NCBI GenBank assembly: GCA_013360215.1
Contig: JABWCP010000003.1
Span: 1-64,000, forward strand
Direction: 5' to 3'
Origin: a bacterium
GTDB taxonomy: Bacteria > CLD3 > SB21
Length of the DNA: 64,000 bases
Notes under the pieces: model-generated
Told to the model about the DNA's origin: nothing
Seen by the model: the letters and a program-made list of their open reading frames with translations, nothing else
Databases searched by the model: none
In this document: positions 16,573 to 25,898 of the stretch, piece by piece
Position numbering within the stretch: position 1 is the stretch's first letter
Layout: each line of letters begins with the position of its first letter
Program-made: the position numbers and the translations under genes

Positions 16573-19413
16573 TTACGTAATCGAAAAAAAAGTCGTCAGA
16601 TTATTCATCAGCACCTCTTCACTTGGCATCCGCAAAGCCTGAACCGGCAGTGAACGCATGAAATACGATCCGTAACTTTTAGTTACCACGCGATTATCAA
16701 AAACAAGAGCAACGCCGCGATCCGAGCGGCTGCGAATCAATCGGCCGAACCCTTGGCGAAATTTGATCACCGCTTCCGGTACCGAATAATCAAAAAATGA
16801 TTTTCCGCCTTGCGCGTCAATACGCTCCATCTTGGCCGCCACCAGCGGATCGGACGGAACTTCAAACGGCAACTTGGTAATAACCAAAATTTCCAAAGCA
16901 CTTCCCGGCACATCCACACCTTCCCAAAAACTATCCGTTCCGAAAAGTACCGACACGCGTTCCCGTCGAAAATGCTCCGTCAGTTGTGTACGCGACGCAT
17001 CGCGTCCCTGCATGAGAAGCGGAATACCTGCCGCATTCAACGGATCACGCAGTTGATAATAACAACTGTTCATCATCTGATACGACGTAAAAAGCACCAG
17101 CATGCCGCGCCGCGTTTCGAGCGTAATGCGCTTCAGGAGTTCGGCACACGCGTCGTTGTACTTCGGTGATTGCGGTTCCGGCAAAAATGTCGGCACCAGA
17201 ATGCGGCTTTGATTTTTATAGTCAAATGGCGAATCGGCGGTAAATTCCTGCACTTTTTCTGAACGCATCGCATCCAAACCGATACGGCGTTTGTAATAAT
17301 TAAATTGCCCCGCCACGGACAATGTGGCCGACGAAAATACACAGGTTTTTAATTTTTCTAAAAGTGTGTTTCGTAAAATATCCGCGATATTGAGCGGCAC
17401 GGCATAAAACCGCATGTCGTAAGAACGCTCCTTGGGTGGCATTTCGTACCAATACACATAATCTTTATTTGCACCTTCCGTCAGAAAATCCACGGTCTTG
17501 AGCAGCGCATCCAATTCATCCGTGCGCAGTATAATAAGATCACGCATTTCTTCTGCACCGTCCATCGCATCCGTCGGCCACTGGCGCATCGTTTCGCTCA
17601 ATACATCCAACGCCTGATGCAGCTTGACTGCTTTTTCATGCATCAGATCCACATCATCGGCAACCCGCAACAGCAAACTGTCTGTCGGGCCGTAACGCAC
17701 GCGGCGTTCTCCGCGCACGGCTTTATCGCCTTGCATGGCAAATTCTGTTTTGCGCAGCGCCTCGGTGGTCAACCGCTGAAACAGTGCTTGCGCCGCGAGC
17801 CAAAACTGTACGCACGCATCCGTCCCCGTCTGTATCTGTGATAAGAATGCCGACTGAAGCGCATCCGACAAACGGCTTTTCTGAAGCTTCTGCCGAAGCT
17901 GAATCAATACGCCGGTTTCCGTCTGATCGCGCTCGTATAGCTTGGAAGTCAGACCGCGCACCGCCCACAGCGAAAACTCGGCGCCGAGATAATTCTGCGC
18001 CACTTTTTCGACATTATGCGCTTCATCTAGCACAAGGTTATGGTAATCGCCCAATATCGCGTTATCGGAAACAAGATCGGAAAAAAGCAAGGCATGGTTG
18101 ACGACGACGACATGCGCTTGTTTGGCTTCTTCGCGGATTTTACGAACAAAACAATCTTCGGAACGGCTGCAGCGCTGCGCCTGACAATATGCGCTTTCGG
18201 AGGCGAGTTTGTGCCACACGCCGGGATTGGCCTCGGCCTGAAATCCTACGCATTCGCTGATGTCTCCCGTCCGGGTTCTATGAATCCAAAACAAAATCGG
18301 TAATAATTTTTCACGCTCCTGCGGCTGTACATGACTACCGGCATCGGCCGTGATGTGCGTCCATTTTTTCATACAGATATAATTGCTCCGACCTTTGAGC
18401 AACACGGCGCGGAATCCGAATGGCAGCGTGCGAGCCAGAAGCGGAATGTCTTTGTAAAAAAGTTGATCCTGAAGATTTTTGGTGTGCGTACTGATAACGA
18501 CTTGTTCACCCAAAGCGTTATTGTACGATGCCCAGTGGATTGCCGGGATCAGATACGCCAGCGATTTGCCGGTACCTGTACCCGCCTCTGCAAGAATATG
18601 CTGCGACGCGTTGAATGCGGAATTGATCGCAACCGTGAGGCGCGTTTGTTCGGCGCGCTCTTCGTACGCTTCCATACTACGGCTCAGTCCGCCTTGCGGT
18701 GAGAAAAAACGGCGTATGTCGCTGTCGGGAACCGAATGGATCGTATCGGAAAAAAAGCCCCCGTCGGCCACACCGATTACATTGGGTGCTGGTGTCGGCC
18801 ACTGCACTTCGGGGAAAATGAAATGAATATTTTTACCATCCCGAATATAGTCCGCCAAACCGCGCAGAATGCGTTTCAGCGGGCTTTTACTGTGCTCCAA
18901 AAAGCGGTTGGCCTGCGAAACGATACGCGGTTCCATGCGTGCAAGCGATTCGATCAACTGGTAAAAGATCAATATGACGGCTTCGCTCGACGCGGGGTTT
19001 TCACCTTCGGGAAAAGTAAAGTACACCGCCAATTCTTCGAGCGTAGCAAATGAGATCACCGGCAAAAGTGTTGAAGCCAACCGCTGCAAATCCCAACATT
19101 CATTCATCAGGAAAGGCGAAGCACGATCTTTATTATCATACATCGCGTGGAATGACGCGTGCAAAAAATCTATGTCCGCCGACGAAAATAAAACTAGCGG
19201 CACATCCCCGATCGTATCTTGTAAACGGCGTAACACCGCTTCGCGCGTATCATCGGAAGCGCAGGCTTCGTCCAATACGACGGTGATTTTTCCATCGATA
19301 AATTGCGCTACGGCGACGTGCGTGATCGCATCTTCCCAGATGTCACCTCCCGTGCGACGAAGCGCGATCCCGTAAAAATGTTGGAGCCGGATGGCGGATA
19401 ATAATGATTTCAA
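16573..19413 (-). CDS. DinG/XPD-family helicase with decayed N-terminal exonuclease-like domain
   Basis: A 946-residue superfamily 2 DNA helicase with an iron-sulfur cluster domain. The helicase part has Walker A AEAGTGTGKS (275-284), an Fe-S site with four cysteines (NYICMKK, AYCQAQRC, EDCFV), the DEAH box VLDEAHNVEK, VVVNHALL, and the late motifs FGTDSFWEGVDVPG and QGFGRLIRS. Residues 1 to about 165 look like a DEDD exonuclease fold as in DnaQ-DinG fusions: a strand and turn FSSADIDFL, then DLQRLASTLLP and EELAVYF. The DxE motif and the HxxxD end are lost. It unwinds DNA or DNA/RNA structures; nuclease activity is not expected. It converges with NDH-2. Confidence 0.88.
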   Translation of the reverse strand: MKSLLSAIRLQHFYGIALRRTGGDIWEDAITHVAVAQFIDGKITVVLDEACASDDTREAVLRRLQDTIGDVPLVLFSSADIDFLHASFHAMYDNKDRASPFLMNECWDLQRLASTLLPVISFATLEELAVYFTFPEGENPASSEAVILIFYQLIESLARMEPRIVSQANRFLEHSKSPLKRILRGLADYIRDGKNIHFIFPEVQWPTPAPNVIGVADGGFFSDTIHSVPDSDIRRFFSPQGGLSRSMEAYEERAEQTRLTVAINSAFNASQHILAEAGTGTGKSLAYLIPAIHWASYNNALGEQVVISTHTKNLQDQLFYKDIPLLARTLPFGFRAVLLKGRSNYICMKKWTHITADAGSHVQPQEREKLLPILFWIHRTRTGDISECVGFQAEANPGVWHKLASESAYCQAQRCSRSEDCFVRKIREEAKQAHVVVVNHALLFSDLVSDNAILGDYHNLVLDEAHNVEKVAQNYLGAEFSLWAVRGLTSKLYERDQTETGVLIQLRQKLQKSRLSDALQSAFLSQIQTGTDACVQFWLAAQALFQRLTTEALRKTEFAMQGDKAVRGERRVRYGPTDSLLLRVADDVDLMHEKAVKLHQALDVLSETMRQWPTDAMDGAEEMRDLIILRTDELDALLKTVDFLTEGANKDYVYWYEMPPKERSYDMRFYAVPLNIADILRNTLLEKLKTCVFSSATLSVAGQFNYYKRRIGLDAMRSEKVQEFTADSPFDYKNQSRILVPTFLPEPQSPKYNDACAELLKRITLETRRGMLVLFTSYQMMNSCYYQLRDPLNAAGIPLLMQGRDASRTQLTEHFRRERVSVLFGTDSFWEGVDVPGSALEILVITKLPFEVPSDPLVAAKMERIDAQGGKSFFDYSVPEAVIKFRQGFGRLIRSRSDRGVALVFDNRVVTKSYGSYFMRSLPVQALRMPSEEVLMNNLTTFFSIT

Positions 19414-19524
19414 AAGCGGTATTTTGTTTTATGGTGCGACTGCAAAATCCGATCGGCATTCCGCGCAACAAAAACAATTCCGAATTGACAATGCGCGGTG
19501 CTGTAGCTAAATTTATCAAAATTC

Positions 19525-19797
19525 ATGAGAAATGAAACGGCTATGACGGACGAATTTAAAACACAATGTGTAACGCTGGCACGTGAAATCCAAGAAGCCC
19601 TGACAACGCTGGAAGTGGCGGCCGATCCGAGTTCAGAAGAACGTGAACGCATCGAGGCGAAAAATGTAGTCGCCAATGTCCTGCGCAGCTATAAAAGCTT
19701 GATCGAAAATCTGAGCGGCACGGATAAAACAGAAGCCAGCAAACTGCTGCACAAAAAAATCGAAGATATGGCGTTGAAAGCTAAACATCTTCGCTAG
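19525..19797 (+). CDS. Small helical hypothetical protein (90 aa)
   Basis: A 90-residue charged protein, mostly alpha-helical (AREIQEALTTLEVAAD, EERERIEAKNVVANVLRS). It lies between two genes on the minus strand, the DinG-like helicase and the RmlD-like reductase. ATG 19543 (start MTDEF) is an equally good or better start. There is no signal peptide or metal-binding motif. I do not recognise the family. The frame is supported by its codon use and by filling the only space on this strand between divergent and convergent neighbours. Confidence 0.6.
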   Translation: MRNETAMTDEFKTQCVTLAREIQEALTTLEVAADPSSEERERIEAKNVVANVLRSYKSLIENLSGTDKTEASKLLHKKIEDMALKAKHLR

Positions 19798-19808
19798 TCG
19801 CAGGTTTA

Positions 19809-20702
19809 TCAATACCCTTCGATCTCCCGCTTAAGCCCTTCCTCCGGTGCGAGCAGTTTCGTCGTTAATATGTTTTGCGCTTGCGTTATTTTCAGCGATA
19901 CATTAGCCGGTCGTTTGGCGCCGCCGGGCATCTGTGCCATTGTTATTTTTTTAATGCTGGGATTTTTAACCTGCATCGCACGCGCCAGTATTTGACCAAA
20001 CTCATAACGGCTCACCGCCTGCGGGCCGCCTAAGTGCAAAAGCCCTTCAAACGATAAACCCGCCAGTTCCAACAAACAAGCCGCCGCATTGGATGCCGAC
20101 ATCACCGAACGGATTTGATCGGTGAACAATTTCAATTCCGACGACTGACGCAATGCCCTGGTCATTTCTGTGAAAAAATTTTCTTTACCGTTGAGATTGG
20201 AACCGTACAGATTGGCTAACCGCACAATTACAAAATGACCGTCTTTCATCACTTCGCGTACGGCCTGTTCCCCTTCGAGCTTGCTGTCTGCATAAAAATT
20301 GAGCGGCTGCGGCGTATCGCTTTCCGCGTAATTTCCTTGCACCCCGTCAAACACCAGATCGGTCGACGTATAGATCAGTCGCGCTTTGTTTTGCGCGGCG
20401 TACTCCGCAAGGCTTTGCGTAACAGATACATTGACTTGCCAGGCTTCTAATTTATTCTTTTCACAAATATCCGGCGATGCCAATGCCAATGTATGTAGAA
20501 TATGTGTCGGCGCGATACGCTCGATGATTGCACCTACGGGTTGGCGTGCATCCATCGGGTACCAAAAGACCTTGTGAAAATTGGGACGCTGGGAATAGTT
20601 GGTCGCATGGACTTCATCCCACGCGCCGGAGGCGATAGCCTGACGTACCAAATGGCTTCCGAGCGTACCCGTACCGCCGGTGATCAGTAGTTTTTTGGCC
20701 AT
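19809..20702 (-). CDS. RmlD-like NAD(P)-dependent sugar epimerase/reductase
   Basis: A 297-residue extended short-chain dehydrogenase with the nucleotide-binding motif GGTGTLGSHL (8-17) and the active-site YADSK. ST(D)LVFDGVQGNYAE and GLLHLGGPQAVSRYEFG are blocks of the RmlD substrate-binding family (dTDP-4-dehydrorhamnose reductase). There are no rmlA/B/C genes beside it, so it may serve another nucleotide sugar, or act like methionine adenosyltransferase regulatory subunit homologues. It lies 6 bp downstream of the SprT-like gene, in the same direction. Confidence 0.85.
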   Translation of the reverse strand: MAKKLLITGGTGTLGSHLVRQAIASGAWDEVHATNYSQRPNFHKVFWYPMDARQPVGAIIERIAPTHILHTLALASPDICEKNKLEAWQVNVSVTQSLAEYAAQNKARLIYTSTDLVFDGVQGNYAESDTPQPLNFYADSKLEGEQAVREVMKDGHFVIVRLANLYGSNLNGKENFFTEMTRALRQSSELKLFTDQIRSVMSASNAAACLLELAGLSFEGLLHLGGPQAVSRYEFGQILARAMQVKNPSIKKITMAQMPGGAKRPANVSLKITQAQNILTTKLLAPEEGLKREIEGY

Positions 20703-20708
20703 ACGAAT

Positions 20709-21551
20709 TTACGTAAACCAAGATTTGAACCAACGCGGGCCGCGGCGACGCGTCAGAAATTGAGGATATTCCGTTTTGAGCCAGTGCTGTGCTTCCGCGT
20801 AGTGCACAAAACGTTTTTCTTCCTGCTGAAATGCGCGCGAATGAATGATCTGCCGCCCTTCGTCATACACGACGGGGTGCTTGTGATGCAGCATTTCATG
20901 ATATACGATCGCCGTGACGACAGCCGGCGGAACGTCCGGGTGATCCAGCACCGGACTCATAATGATCATCTGTGCCGATCGGTCATAGTGCCCAAGGCGT
21001 GTTCGTGCTTTTTGCAAACTCCATCCGATCTGCACCTGCGCCATATTCCGATCAAAATACACGGCATCCAGTTGATCTTTAATCTGCGCGAGATCGTACA
21101 CCCGTCCTTTTGGCGGGGCAAACCGTTTGACTGTAGGCTTAGTTCCAGTTTCCTTTTCCCGGCTCAGACGCCATTCCGCGTCTTTGTAATACTGCAAGAT
21201 CGTATCCGGACAACGCACGCCAAAAATTTTGGACCACAGCACATGCGCCAATGCTTCAAAAAATTGCGCCGGTTCCGTACGCGCAATGGCGCTGATACGC
21301 ACGCGAGCCGTATGATCCCGGATTTGCATCGTATGTTTAAACTGTGTGTAGTTATAAAATGACACTTCGATGCGCGTCACCGAAATCCATCGTCGGCTCT
21401 GCGACTTGTATGTACGATACACCGATAAAAAGATGGCTTGCACGGACTCGACCGCGTCGTTCGGAACAAGCGTATCCTGCGCTTCCGTACGATTGAGCCG
21501 AGGAAGATGATACAGATGAAAGTCTAATTGACGCAGTTTGGTGTCTCCCAT
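20709..21551 (-). CDS. SprT-like zinc metallopeptidase-fold protein
   Basis: A 280-residue protein whose C-terminal half contains the zinc motif HEMLH (H218, E219, H222). A third His (H237) lies inside HSRAFQQEEKRF, as in SprT-like/YgjP-type metallopeptidases. Before it come GWSLQKARTRLGHYD and the strand MIIMSPVLDHPDVP, which are the core of the SprT domain. The N-terminal 110 residues form a separate alpha/beta region (VSFYNYTQF, RVRISAIART) that I do not recognise. The usual zinc ribbon at the C-terminus is lacking. Family members process DNA-protein crosslinks, but this truncated form may have another substrate. Confidence 0.75.
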   Translation of the reverse strand: MGDTKLRQLDFHLYHLPRLNRTEAQDTLVPNDAVESVQAIFLSVYRTYKSQSRRWISVTRIEVSFYNYTQFKHTMQIRDHTARVRISAIARTEPAQFFEALAHVLWSKIFGVRCPDTILQYYKDAEWRLSREKETGTKPTVKRFAPPKGRVYDLAQIKDQLDAVYFDRNMAQVQIGWSLQKARTRLGHYDRSAQMIIMSPVLDHPDVPPAVVTAIVYHEMLHHKHPVVYDEGRQIIHSRAFQQEEKRFVHYAEAQHWLKTEYPQFLTRRRGPRWFKSWFT

Positions 21552-21933
21552 ATAGCCAACCTAAGAACGGGCATGCAAAAAAGCAAGGCTGAGCTGTAAT
21601 GGGGTATGTTCGCTTGACAAGTTGATCGATAGATCGCACTTCATACCTCTTCTCGATCAAAAAACCTCACAATAACCCATTCTATTCTCAATCACAGCTT
21701 AAACGAACTATTGCCCCAGCATGAGACAGTCCTCCCGTCATGATACATTAACTCAATACTACATCTTTATGTAAAATAACCATAAGACTTTGAAATAAAA
21801 TGACTTATGCGTACCGAAAAATGCGGCATAACATTTGTTAATAAATAAACCGAGCAAAAAACAATAACTTCTGTACAAGAATTAGATGATGCATACTATG
21901 GAAATCATGTCGGAAAACATTCAAGGAGACGAA
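21552..21933. other. 382-bp intergenic region
   Basis: No gene is visible on either strand. The sequence becomes AT-rich from about 21760 to 21890. It must hold the promoter for the SprT/RmlD pair on the minus strand and that of the small membrane protein on the plus strand. No clear paired -35/-10 with good spacing was found. Confidence 0.6.
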
Positions 21934-22125
21934 ATGGCGAGCAAGGGCAGAGTCGCTTTACGGGCTTTGGGATTTATGATACTGGCGCTGATCATTGCCT
22001 CGATTGCCGTGATATTCAATGCACCTTCGATACTGATGGGTATTACCGGGATTCTTTTTCCAATCGGGCTTTTTATCATGCTGCTTGTCGCGTTTTACCT
22101 TTTAATCCTGAGCACCAAAGGCTGA
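21934..22125 (+). CDS. Small two-helix membrane protein (63 aa)
   Basis: The start ATG 21934 is chosen because AAGGAG lies 6 bases upstream; the frame is open further up to 21886. The 63-residue product has a short charged N-terminus (MASKGRVALRAL) and two hydrophobic helices (about 10-30 and 36-58) divided by a Gly/Pro turn (TGILFPIG). No motif or known family was recognised. It is followed by 180 bp without a gene, then by the UbiA operon. Confidence 0.65.
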   Translation: MASKGRVALRALGFMILALIIASIAVIFNAPSILMGITGILFPIGLFIMLLVAFYLLILSTKG

Positions 22126-22305
22126 AGCATTACATCGGTTACAATATTGCTAATCGAGTTTTAATTTCTCCCGTTCTTTTTATCTACTGTTTATCCTGAT
22201 GTTTTTCAGCGAATAGCGCCTACCCCGAATTCCGGATATTTCCTCTTTTGATTTTGCACATTCGTTTCTTTTTTTCTATACTCTTCTTAAAAAATTCCTT
22301 CAAAA

Positions 22306-23259
22306 ATGCCTGCATCCTCGAGTAAAACACTTCGACGCCTTGATTATTTTTTCATTCTCCGACCTATTTTATTCATTCCCGGTTGGACTACGACATTAGC
22401 AGGATATATGGCGGCTACAGGCCAAGCAAAGCATTGGCCGGTATGGAACGGGTTATGGTATCCGGATATGATGGGACTCTTTATTTCCACGGCCATGCTG
22501 ATGGGCAGCGGATTTTTGGTCAATCAGCTGCGCGATATCGAAACCGATCGTATTAATAAAAAACTTTTTTTTCTTCACGACGGTTCAGTAAATCCCCGCA
22601 TACTTATTTTACAAGCCATTTTATTATCCGTCGGTTGTTTAGTGATGGCTTCATTTTGGGGTGAACGCATGCTGGTCGTTCATTTTTTCGGCTGGCTTTT
22701 GATTGCGGTTTTATACAATCTCCCGCCGTTTCGCCTCAAAGATCGGGCCGTGACGGGACTTTTAGCGAATGCCGGTATGGGCGTTTTTGCGTTGGCTTAC
22801 GGATGGGCACTGAGCGATCAATCCTGGCTTTTATTTTTGATAACGGGGTTTCCCTATTTTATTTTCAATGGAGCGCTTTGCGTTCTCACAATGATCCCCG
22901 ATACGGAAGGCGATGCGGCTACATCCAAAAAAACATTCACCGTGCGATACGGCGTTACGTTTAGTATGTATACGGCATTTATTCTTTTTTGTATAGCAGC
23001 TATCACGGCTTTCATTCTGGACCAATACGTGCTGCTCGTCGTTTTGGTATCCGTCATCCCGATGTTTATTTTTATGGTCATTCGTAAAACAAAACCCGAT
23101 GCAATTCGTGCTTTGAAATTCAGCATATTTTCTTTTACTTCTTTAGTCGCGATGTATTTTCCTTTTTATATTATCCTGTTGATCTTTCTTTTTGTATGTA
23201 CGCGATGGTATTTCAAAGCGCGGTTTGATTTTGATTATCCCAATTTACAAGGCCGGTAG
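22306..23259 (+). CDS. UbiA-family membrane prenyltransferase
   Basis: A 317-residue polytopic enzyme of the UbiA superfamily, which attaches a prenyl chain to an aromatic or other acceptor. The first metal/diphosphate motif is NQLRDIETD (N73, D77, D81) and the second is DTEGDAATSKKT near 196. About eight hydrophobic helices are seen. The D/E-x-x-x-D signatures are intact, so activity is expected. The acceptor is not known: the family includes MenA, UbiA, CyoE and chlorophyll/bacteriochlorophyll and archaeal-lipid enzymes. The sequence is more like the digeranylgeranylglyceryl-phosphate-synthase/homogentisate side than CyoE, judged only from the motif context. It opens an operon with a membrane protein, XdhC-like protein and BirA. 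Confidence 0.85.
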   Translation: MPASSSKTLRRLDYFFILRPILFIPGWTTTLAGYMAATGQAKHWPVWNGLWYPDMMGLFISTAMLMGSGFLVNQLRDIETDRINKKLFFLHDGSVNPRILILQAILLSVGCLVMASFWGERMLVVHFFGWLLIAVLYNLPPFRLKDRAVTGLLANAGMGVFALAYGWALSDQSWLLFLITGFPYFIFNGALCVLTMIPDTEGDAATSKKTFTVRYGVTFSMYTAFILFCIAAITAFILDQYVLLVVLVSVIPMFIFMVIRKTKPDAIRALKFSIFSFTSLVAMYFPFYIILLIFLFVCTRWYFKARFDFDYPNLQGR

Positions 23260-23261
23260 TT

Positions 23262-24341
23262 ATGCGTTCCTTTTTTTCATACGTGATCGCCATGTGTATA
23301 ATAATAGCCGCATGCGCGTTGATCCCCGTCGAACGGTTTTTTCATTATATCATGGACACGGGCAGCATCGAACAAACCGTACGTCAGTCCGGTTTGTACG
23401 GTAAACTGATACAACAGGCTACACGTAATGTGACGCAGCATCGGCAGTTTAAAAAACTCGAATCTACGGCGCTGGCGTTAAGCACGGAGGAAATACAGCG
23501 GTTGATGACTAAAACCTTTGCCGAGGATTGGTTTTACACGTCCCTCCGCACGGCGCATCTTGATCTGATCAACCCGCTTAATGCAGAACCTTCCCAAAAT
23601 GATCATGTCGGTTATGTCATCATCACCGATAAAAAAGATTTGTTGCTCGAAAATCTGGTACAGATCATCGAAAACAAGATGGATGCTTTGCCGGAATGTT
23701 CACCCCGGCAAACCCTTGCTATGGCCGGACAGTATATGCGGAATAACGGCAAAATTACGCTGGATAAAATAAAACTGGACTGTAAACCGCCGCAGTCACT
23801 TGCCTCGGAGGTGCGCGCTATCATACGCCAGGAAGTTTCACAAGGACTCACGGCGTTACCGGATACCATCTACTATTTACAGTGGATGGATGAAAAAAAT
23901 TCGAAAATGCAGCATAAGGACTTTATTGAAGCGGGCACTACGATGCGCAATGTCCGTTTAGGTAGCATCATCCTGCTTTTTGCAGGAATGCTCATACTCG
24001 TGGTGATCAATTTTAACAACAAAAAACAACTCCTCGTGCGCACGGCTTTACCTCTGATACTCACAGGGCTTTTATTGGGTGGCGGTGTATGGTTTGGAAT
24101 CCGATATTTTGAGGACCCGACCCATGCGGATATATTTAAGATAGAGGGGCCTGCGACGATTAATAAACAACCTATGAACACCGACACGGCCAATATCATA
24201 TTGGGTGTGGTAAAAACATTTTTTCTGGACTACATGCGCAGTATTTTTTACACCTGCTTGGTCATTGGCAGTATCGGCCTGATGATGCTGGTGAGCAGCC
24301 GCTATGTGCACGACGAACATACGGAGACCGGCGCCTCATGA
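23262..24341 (+). CDS. Membrane protein of unknown function (359 aa)
   Basis: This protein has one N-terminal hydrophobic helix (about 5-25), a soluble helical region of around 200 residues, then three hydrophobic helices (about 225-250, 260-280 and 325-345). The soluble part is expected outside the cytoplasm. It contains two cysteines (C147 in LPECSPRQT, and another in LDCKPPQS) that could form a disulfide. It begins 2 bp after the UbiA stop and overlaps the XdhC-like gene by 4 bp. I do not recognise the family; no enzyme motif is visible. Confidence 0.7.
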   Translation: MRSFFSYVIAMCIIIAACALIPVERFFHYIMDTGSIEQTVRQSGLYGKLIQQATRNVTQHRQFKKLESTALALSTEEIQRLMTKTFAEDWFYTSLRTAHLDLINPLNAEPSQNDHVGYVIITDKKDLLLENLVQIIENKMDALPECSPRQTLAMAGQYMRNNGKITLDKIKLDCKPPQSLASEVRAIIRQEVSQGLTALPDTIYYLQWMDEKNSKMQHKDFIEAGTTMRNVRLGSIILLFAGMLILVVINFNNKKQLLVRTALPLILTGLLLGGGVWFGIRYFEDPTHADIFKIEGPATINKQPMNTDTANIILGVVKTFFLDYMRSIFYTCLVIGSIGLMMLVSSRYVHDEHTETGAS

Positions 24342-25123
24342 AAGGTTTCCTCCATGCCGCACTGACAGCGCTCGAACGTTACAACCGCATCGCTATCGCT
24401 ACTGTAGTACGTGCCAGCGGCTCTACACCGCGCGCCGCCGGTGCCAAAATGCTCATTTTTCCGGATGGCACGGCACAGTTTACTATAGGCGGCGGACTTT
24501 TCGAATCTCTGGTAATCAAAGACGCTTTAGAAGTTTTACAATCCGGCAAACCCATAACCCGCACATATGCGTTCACACTCGACGGTCAGCATGCCATCGG
24601 TGCCGTGTGCGGCGGAAGTGTGGAGGTTTTAATCGAAGCGATGCACAATACCCCTCAACTCTGGATTATCGGCGGCGGTCATATCGGGCAAGCTCTGATG
24701 CGAGCGGCTGCACCGCTGCATTTCACGATCAATCTTTTTGAAGATCGTGCCGAATACGCACGTACGCCGCATGACTTGCCGCACGTGCGTGCACATCATG
24801 TCGCGGCCGACTACCATGATATGCCCGAGCCGGGCGATGACACGTTTGTGTGCATCGTCACCAAAGGTTATATCACGGACGAAGCCGCACTCCGTCGCGT
24901 AATTCGCAGCCGCGCTCACTACATCGGTTTTCTCGGCAGCCGACGCAAAATCCACACCGTTTTTGAAAATATGAAGCGCGACGGATTTGAAGACAAATTA
25001 TTCGAACGTATATACGCCCCGATTGGCGAGTCAATTCATGCCGACGCTCCGGAAGAGATCGCGATCAGTATTCTTGCGCAGATCATTCGTGTAAAAAATC
25101 AGGTATTCACCGTTGAATCATGA
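24338..25123 (+). CDS. XdhC/CoxF-family protein for molybdenum-enzyme maturation
   Basis: A 261-residue XdhC-like protein. The N-terminal XdhC_CoxI domain has RASGSTPRAAGAKM, GGGLFE and a Cys-containing GAVCGGSVEV segment. The C-terminal Rossmann domain has the motif IIGGGHIGQAL, then VTKGYITDEAALR and IGFLGSRRK. XdhC proteins bind molybdenum cofactor, help add the terminal sulfido ligand and insert it into xanthine-dehydrogenase-family enzymes. No such oxidoreductase is encoded in this window, so the partner lies elsewhere. The gene overlaps its upstream neighbour by 4 bp and its downstream neighbour by 11 bp. Confidence 0.88.
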   Translation: MKGFLHAALTALERYNRIAIATVVRASGSTPRAAGAKMLIFPDGTAQFTIGGGLFESLVIKDALEVLQSGKPITRTYAFTLDGQHAIGAVCGGSVEVLIEAMHNTPQLWIIGGGHIGQALMRAAAPLHFTINLFEDRAEYARTPHDLPHVRAHHVAADYHDMPEPGDDTFVCIVTKGYITDEAALRRVIRSRAHYIGFLGSRRKIHTVFENMKRDGFEDKLFERIYAPIGESIHADAPEEIAISILAQIIRVKNQVFTVES

Positions 25124-25898
25124 CTGGGATAACATAAAAAACTGGTCGCTCGCCCGCGGCAACTTTCATACGACCGGTTACACCATCATCACACTGGACG
25201 CGATCGGTTCGACCAACGAATACCTCAAACAACTCTGGCGTGATGAAAAAGCGCAACACGGATGCCTCGTCATAGCCGATACCCAGACGGCCGGCAAAGG
25301 ACGCCTGGGACGCACTTGGGAATCACCGCCCGGTTCAGGTTTATGGATGTCCCTGCTTATCAAACCTTCGCTGTCGCCGGATAAACATTTTGCCTATTCT
25401 TTTGCAGCGGCTGTCGCTGTCGCTGAAGCCATCGAACAGACTACACGTCTTCGCCCCGAGCTCAAATGGCCCAATGATGTTTTGCTTTGCCAAAAAAAAT
25501 GCTGCGGCATTTTACTGGAATCGGTTACAACCGGTTCTGAACCATGGATTATCGTCGGCATCGGCATCAATGTGACGCAAGAGAGTTTTCCCGACGCCTT
25601 ATCGGATACGGCGATCTCGCTTCAGCAGGCTCACGCCGCACCCGTACATCGCCTTCAATTATTACAAAATTTGATTCCCGCACTGCAATCTAATTTCAGT
25701 TCAGACAGCCGTGAAATTTTGATCAAATGGCAATCCTACTGCCGTATGTTTGGCGCCATGGTCAGCGTGTTTCAGCAAGATAGTGTGATGGAAGCTAAAG
25801 CCGTCGGCTTAGCTCCGGACGGAGGATTGGTCGTAGAAAATGAGGGAAAACGAATAAAAGTATATGCGGCCGATGTCAAAATACGTTTAAAAAACTAA
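25113..25898 (+). CDS. birA: Biotin--[acetyl-CoA-carboxylase] ligase, without DNA-binding domain
   Basis: A 261-residue biotin protein ligase. The start appears to be TTG 25113, within the end of the XdhC-like gene. Motifs: STNEYLK, QTAGKGRLGRTWESPPGSGL (biotinyl-AMP loop), LKWPNDVL, CCGILLES and IVGIGINV, followed by the short C-terminal SH3-like domain. The helix-turn-helix of E. coli BirA is missing, so it is a class I, non-regulatory ligase. It activates biotin with ATP and attaches it to the carrier lysine of biotin carboxylases. It ends 4 bp into the convergent membrane-protein gene. Confidence 0.93.
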   Translation: MNHDWDNIKNWSLARGNFHTTGYTIITLDAIGSTNEYLKQLWRDEKAQHGCLVIADTQTAGKGRLGRTWESPPGSGLWMSLLIKPSLSPDKHFAYSFAAAVAVAEAIEQTTRLRPELKWPNDVLLCQKKCCGILLESVTTGSEPWIIVGIGINVTQESFPDALSDTAISLQQAHAAPVHRLQLLQNLIPALQSNFSSDSREILIKWQSYCRMFGAMVSVFQQDSVMEAKAVGLAPDGGLVVENEGKRIKVYAADVKIRLKN

